The notes under the pieces are model-generated. The model worked only from the letters and a program-made list of their open reading frames with translations, did no database searches and was not told the origin of the DNA. Of a stretch of DNA of 64,000 nucleotides, positions 62,020 through 64,000 are shown one piece after another. Numbering within the stretch: position 1 is the first letter of the stretch; each line of letters begins with the position of its first letter. A program made the translations under genes and the position numbers. This DNA is from Bacteroidota bacterium (GTDB lineage Bacteria; Bacteroidota; Bacteroidia; Chitinophagales; Chitinophagaceae): positions 184,016 through 248,015 of the forward strand of contig JAIUNW010000005.1 of the NCBI GenBank assembly GCA_020161535.1, read 5' to 3'.

Positions 62020-63123
62020 CTAATTGTACCAATAATATTTCCTCTTTGTTGTGTCTACTGGAATGTCAATTGGGTCAATTGGAATACTTATACGTCCCTT
62101 TAAAATTTCTTCAGCTTTCGGCTTTACTTTTTCCCTAAGCCGAGCATAAGCAGGACACGGATGTTCCCAAATCTGCTCTACAACTTCATTGATTATATTT
62201 TCTTTGTCAGGCATGCATGTGTACTTTGGCAGATAAGTGAGCATTATGTCTAATAGTTTCGCACTTCTCTCGTTTTGTTGGGTAACCAATGCTTCAATAA
62301 AATCTTCCGGCGCAGCCGGGTCGGCATTATATCCAGTAAATCCATGCGGTCTAATTCCAGAAAACTTATAAAATTGTCTGCGATGATATGTCTGCAAAAC
62401 ATCAAGGTAAGCGGCGTCAGGAAACTCTTTCATAAGTCGGAAAGAAACATCACTCAACTCCCAAACCTGCTTCATCAATTTGTCTTTTATAATTTGAACA
62501 TCTTCTTTCTTTTTGAATTTGGCAAGTCCGTACAATGCATATTCAATTTCATAAAAAGCCAATTCGTGGCCTTCATAGCGGTCTAACCGTCGTGGTCTTG
62601 TTGCCATGCCCTTTATGTACGGGTAATATTTTTCCTGAGCTTCTATCTTTGTAAGAATGTTGTAAGCAGAACTTAAATAATTATGTTTCGTTAAAGCTGC
62701 TTCAATGGTCTTATCTCTTGCCTGTTCGGTCTTCCAACTGGTTCTTCCTATTAAAAAATCAGATACCGTTTCAAACTTAATTCCAAACTCCCCATTGTCT
62801 GTAGCAACAATTGCCGTATCGTCAAGATGCTTCATGACTATGTCAAATGAATTAAATGAACTTCTATCAAGCATTTCCCGAAGTGCTGTCGCTCTTAATA
62901 TTGGATTTTCAGACTTAAACAATTGGCTTAATTCGTCGTCAGTTATGCCTTTAATATCTGAACTGTCATGGTATGTAACAATACCTTCTGAAACGACTTT
63001 ATAAAGGAATGGTTGAAGAGATTTCCTAAAGTCCTTTATCGCATAGGAATTTGGTTGTTCGTTTTGACAGGACAAAAGACAAACAAGTAAGGTCGGAAGC
63101 AGAAAGTGTTTTAGTTTAATCAT
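62020..63123 (-). CDS. Hypothetical lipoprotein, 367 aa, helical
   Basis: It has a lipoprotein signal (MIKLKHFLLPTLLVCLLSC) followed by a mainly alpha-helical body with repeated patterns such as NPILRATALREMLDRSSFNS, AYNILTKIEAQEKYYPYIKG and EYALYGLAKFKKKEDVQIIK, suggesting a HEAT-like repeat scaffold. The C-terminus (PIDIPVDTTKRKYYWYN) is unusual. The family is unknown. It is the only gene between two attC-like elements, all in the same orientation, as expected for a gene cassette. Confidence 0.75.
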   Translation of the reverse strand: MIKLKHFLLPTLLVCLLSCQNEQPNSYAIKDFRKSLQPFLYKVVSEGIVTYHDSSDIKGITDDELSQLFKSENPILRATALREMLDRSSFNSFDIVMKHLDDTAIVATDNGEFGIKFETVSDFLIGRTSWKTEQARDKTIEAALTKHNYLSSAYNILTKIEAQEKYYPYIKGMATRPRRLDRYEGHELAFYEIEYALYGLAKFKKKEDVQIIKDKLMKQVWELSDVSFRLMKEFPDAAYLDVLQTYHRRQFYKFSGIRPHGFTGYNADPAAPEDFIEALVTQQNERSAKLLDIMLTYLPKYTCMPDKENIINEVVEQIWEHPCPAYARLREKVKPKAEEILKGRISIPIDPIDIPVDTTKRKYYWYN

Positions 63124-63171
63124 AAAAAGTCAACAGTGAGATACAATTGGAAGGAAGTTTCCATAAAATAG

Positions 63172-63368
63172 CCGCTAACGAATAGGGCTTGGCGTTGTTG
63201 GGGATTTGAAAAACGTCCAGCCCGGTGCCGCTGCCCAAAAGAATTACTGATGATGAAGATAACAACTAAAAGCCCAATAGATATTAGTCAGCCGGACAAA
63301 AGATGCCATGTTGCTGAAGATGAAGTTACAAGGTCATGCCCCAATAACGCCAAACCCCCTGTTAGCGG
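63172..63368 (-). repeat. attC-like palindromic element 2 (197 bp)
   Basis: In the minus orientation it begins CCGCTAAC (63368-63361), then inner arm TTTGGCGTTATTGGGG (63354-63339). It ends with inner arm CCCCAACAACGCCAAG (63203-63188) and GTTAGCGG (63179-63172). The outer boxes are perfectly complementary and the inner arms nearly so, with short unpaired spacers between box and arm, as in attC sites. The core GGTGCCGCTGC is at 63224-63234. It starts 29 bp past the end of the PIN gene. Confidence 0.65.
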
Positions 63369-63397
63369 TTTGTGCCTTAGTTGTTATTTTGAAATAT

Positions 63398-63889
63398 TTA
63401 CAATAGTGCATGCAGATAATTTGCTGTGTCTTTAAGTCCTGCATTTCTCAACAGATTTAGCACCTCAAATTCATCCTGTTTGGGGTTCTTTTTATTCAAA
63501 ACCATTTCTTTAAAAGCTGCCACTGCCTGTTCTTGATTGAGGTCTATAATATCGGTCAGAAAGTCGTCAGCGGTTTTAGCATTTAGACTAAATGATTGCA
63601 AATATTCTTCCGGAAAGTCTTTGATATTGTTTGTTACAATAAGATTAGCATTTGTCTTTATTGCTGCTGCCAAAACGTGACGGTCGTCTTTATCAGGTAA
63701 TTCTAGATGGTCTATTAAGCCTTTGTAATTTTGAACTAAAGCGTCAGGAAAAGCTGAATTTGCTTTTGATATTCTTTTATTTGCTTCTTCCTCTGAAACT
63801 CCTTTCTCTATCATGACTCTTTTCCACTCATCAAATATATGTTCGCTCCATTTAGGAGTATAAAGGTCGTAATTGTATTTTTCGGTCAA
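63398..63889 (-). pseudogene. PIN-domain protein (toxin-like), 5' end truncated
   Basis: The frame reads YDLYTPKWSEHIFDEWKRVM, LPDKDDRHVLAAAIKTNANL, IVTNNIKDFPEEYLQSF and a helical C-terminal region, matching the middle and end of a PIN-3 type nuclease. The DRHVLAAA and TNNIKDF motifs carry later acidic residues, but the first catalytic Asp (in a DTNVL-like start) is missing. The frame begins only at a TTG created where IS-like sequence meets the gene (about 63885). It is most likely inactivated by insertion. No antitoxin gene is seen in the window. Confidence 0.7.
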
Positions 63890-64000
63890 ATTGACCCCGT
63901 TTATTCGGTGTAAACTGACCCCCTGTTTTGATGTTGGGTAAATGGAGTTAGACTGGTCATGTTGTTGGTTTGAAAATAGGGTTAAAAAATCACTGTTCTG
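63883..64000. mobile_element. Terminus of an IS21-type insertion sequence (body outside window)
   Basis: Two direct repeats CGGTCAAATTGACC (63883-63896) and CGGTGTAAACTGACC (63906-63920), both followed by CCC, are spaced about 23 bp. This resembles the multiple terminal repeats of IS21-family elements (GGTCA...TTT...CCG). They begin exactly where the PIN gene loses its N-terminal part. The transposase genes istA/istB would lie beyond the right edge, so this is an inference from the end alone. Confidence 0.55.

Overview
The window is chromosomal DNA of a Bacteroidota bacterium, most likely Chitinophagaceae (inference). The evidence is Bacteroidota-type promoters (TTG, about 20 nt, TAnnTTTG) ahead of housekeeping genes, a large secreted multi-repeat protein of the SprB / gliding-motility-associated type, M13, S9 and M28 secreted peptidases, DUF4199, DUF4126 and DUF5990 proteins, and mostly leaderless starts without Shine-Dalgarno sequences. 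No rRNA, tRNA or CRISPR array was recognised.

Layout. 1-3505: 5' part of a giant secreted repeat protein (minus strand). 3.7-7.2 kb: a LuxR-type response regulator and rpsA. 7.6-13.4 kb: an M13 lipoprotein peptidase, a decayed FtsX-type permease, a BaiN-like flavoprotein and a hypothetical protein. 13.5-26.0 kb: the S10-spc ribosomal cluster on the minus strand, rpsJ-rplC-rplD-rplW-rplB-rpsS-rplV-rpsC-rplP-rpmC-rpsQ-rplN-rplX-rplE-rpsN-rpsH-rplF-rplR-rpsE-rpmD-rplO-secY, then map from its own promoter. 26.0-33.7 kb: a DUF4126 protein, a TIM-barrel-like protein, two exported peptidases and fusA. 33.7-36.0 kb: minisatellite-rich DNA around a Lys/Ala-rich histone-H1-like gene and a frameshifted gene.

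36.0-47.3 kb is the most coherent metabolic locus. Two divergent gene sets face each other across a 187-bp region that carries a perfect palindrome. The minus set is an MFS transporter, a sugar isomerase/epimerase, a GMC oxidoreductase and a gluconate-dehydrogenase-subunit-3-like protein. The plus set is a second GMC / subunit-3 pair, a Gfo/Idh/MocA oxidoreductase, a second TIM-barrel epimerase, a lipoprotein cytochrome c, a DUF1080 protein and a ThuA protein. Together they suggest oxidation of sugars or glycosides to 3-keto derivatives in the envelope with electrons passed to cytochrome c, cleavage by DUF1080, and interconversion or reduction by the epimerases, ThuA and Gfo/Idh.

47.4-64.0 kb is an accessory stretch of mostly small, unrelated minus-strand genes (DHFR-like, PhnA, VOC, DoxX, DinB, CDGSH, NAD(P)-binding, AraC, hydrolases, SDR, Crp/Fnr). 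It contains gene remnants, two related ~197-bp palindromic elements resembling integron attC sites, and at the right edge what looks like an IS21-type terminus truncating a PIN-domain gene.

A dispersed intergenic repeat family runs through the window. It has a GCTGCCGCG core, usually flanked by TTTAAACCTTAAAC-like arms that often form inverted repeats, and it sits at gene 3' ends, including twice inside the ribosomal operon.
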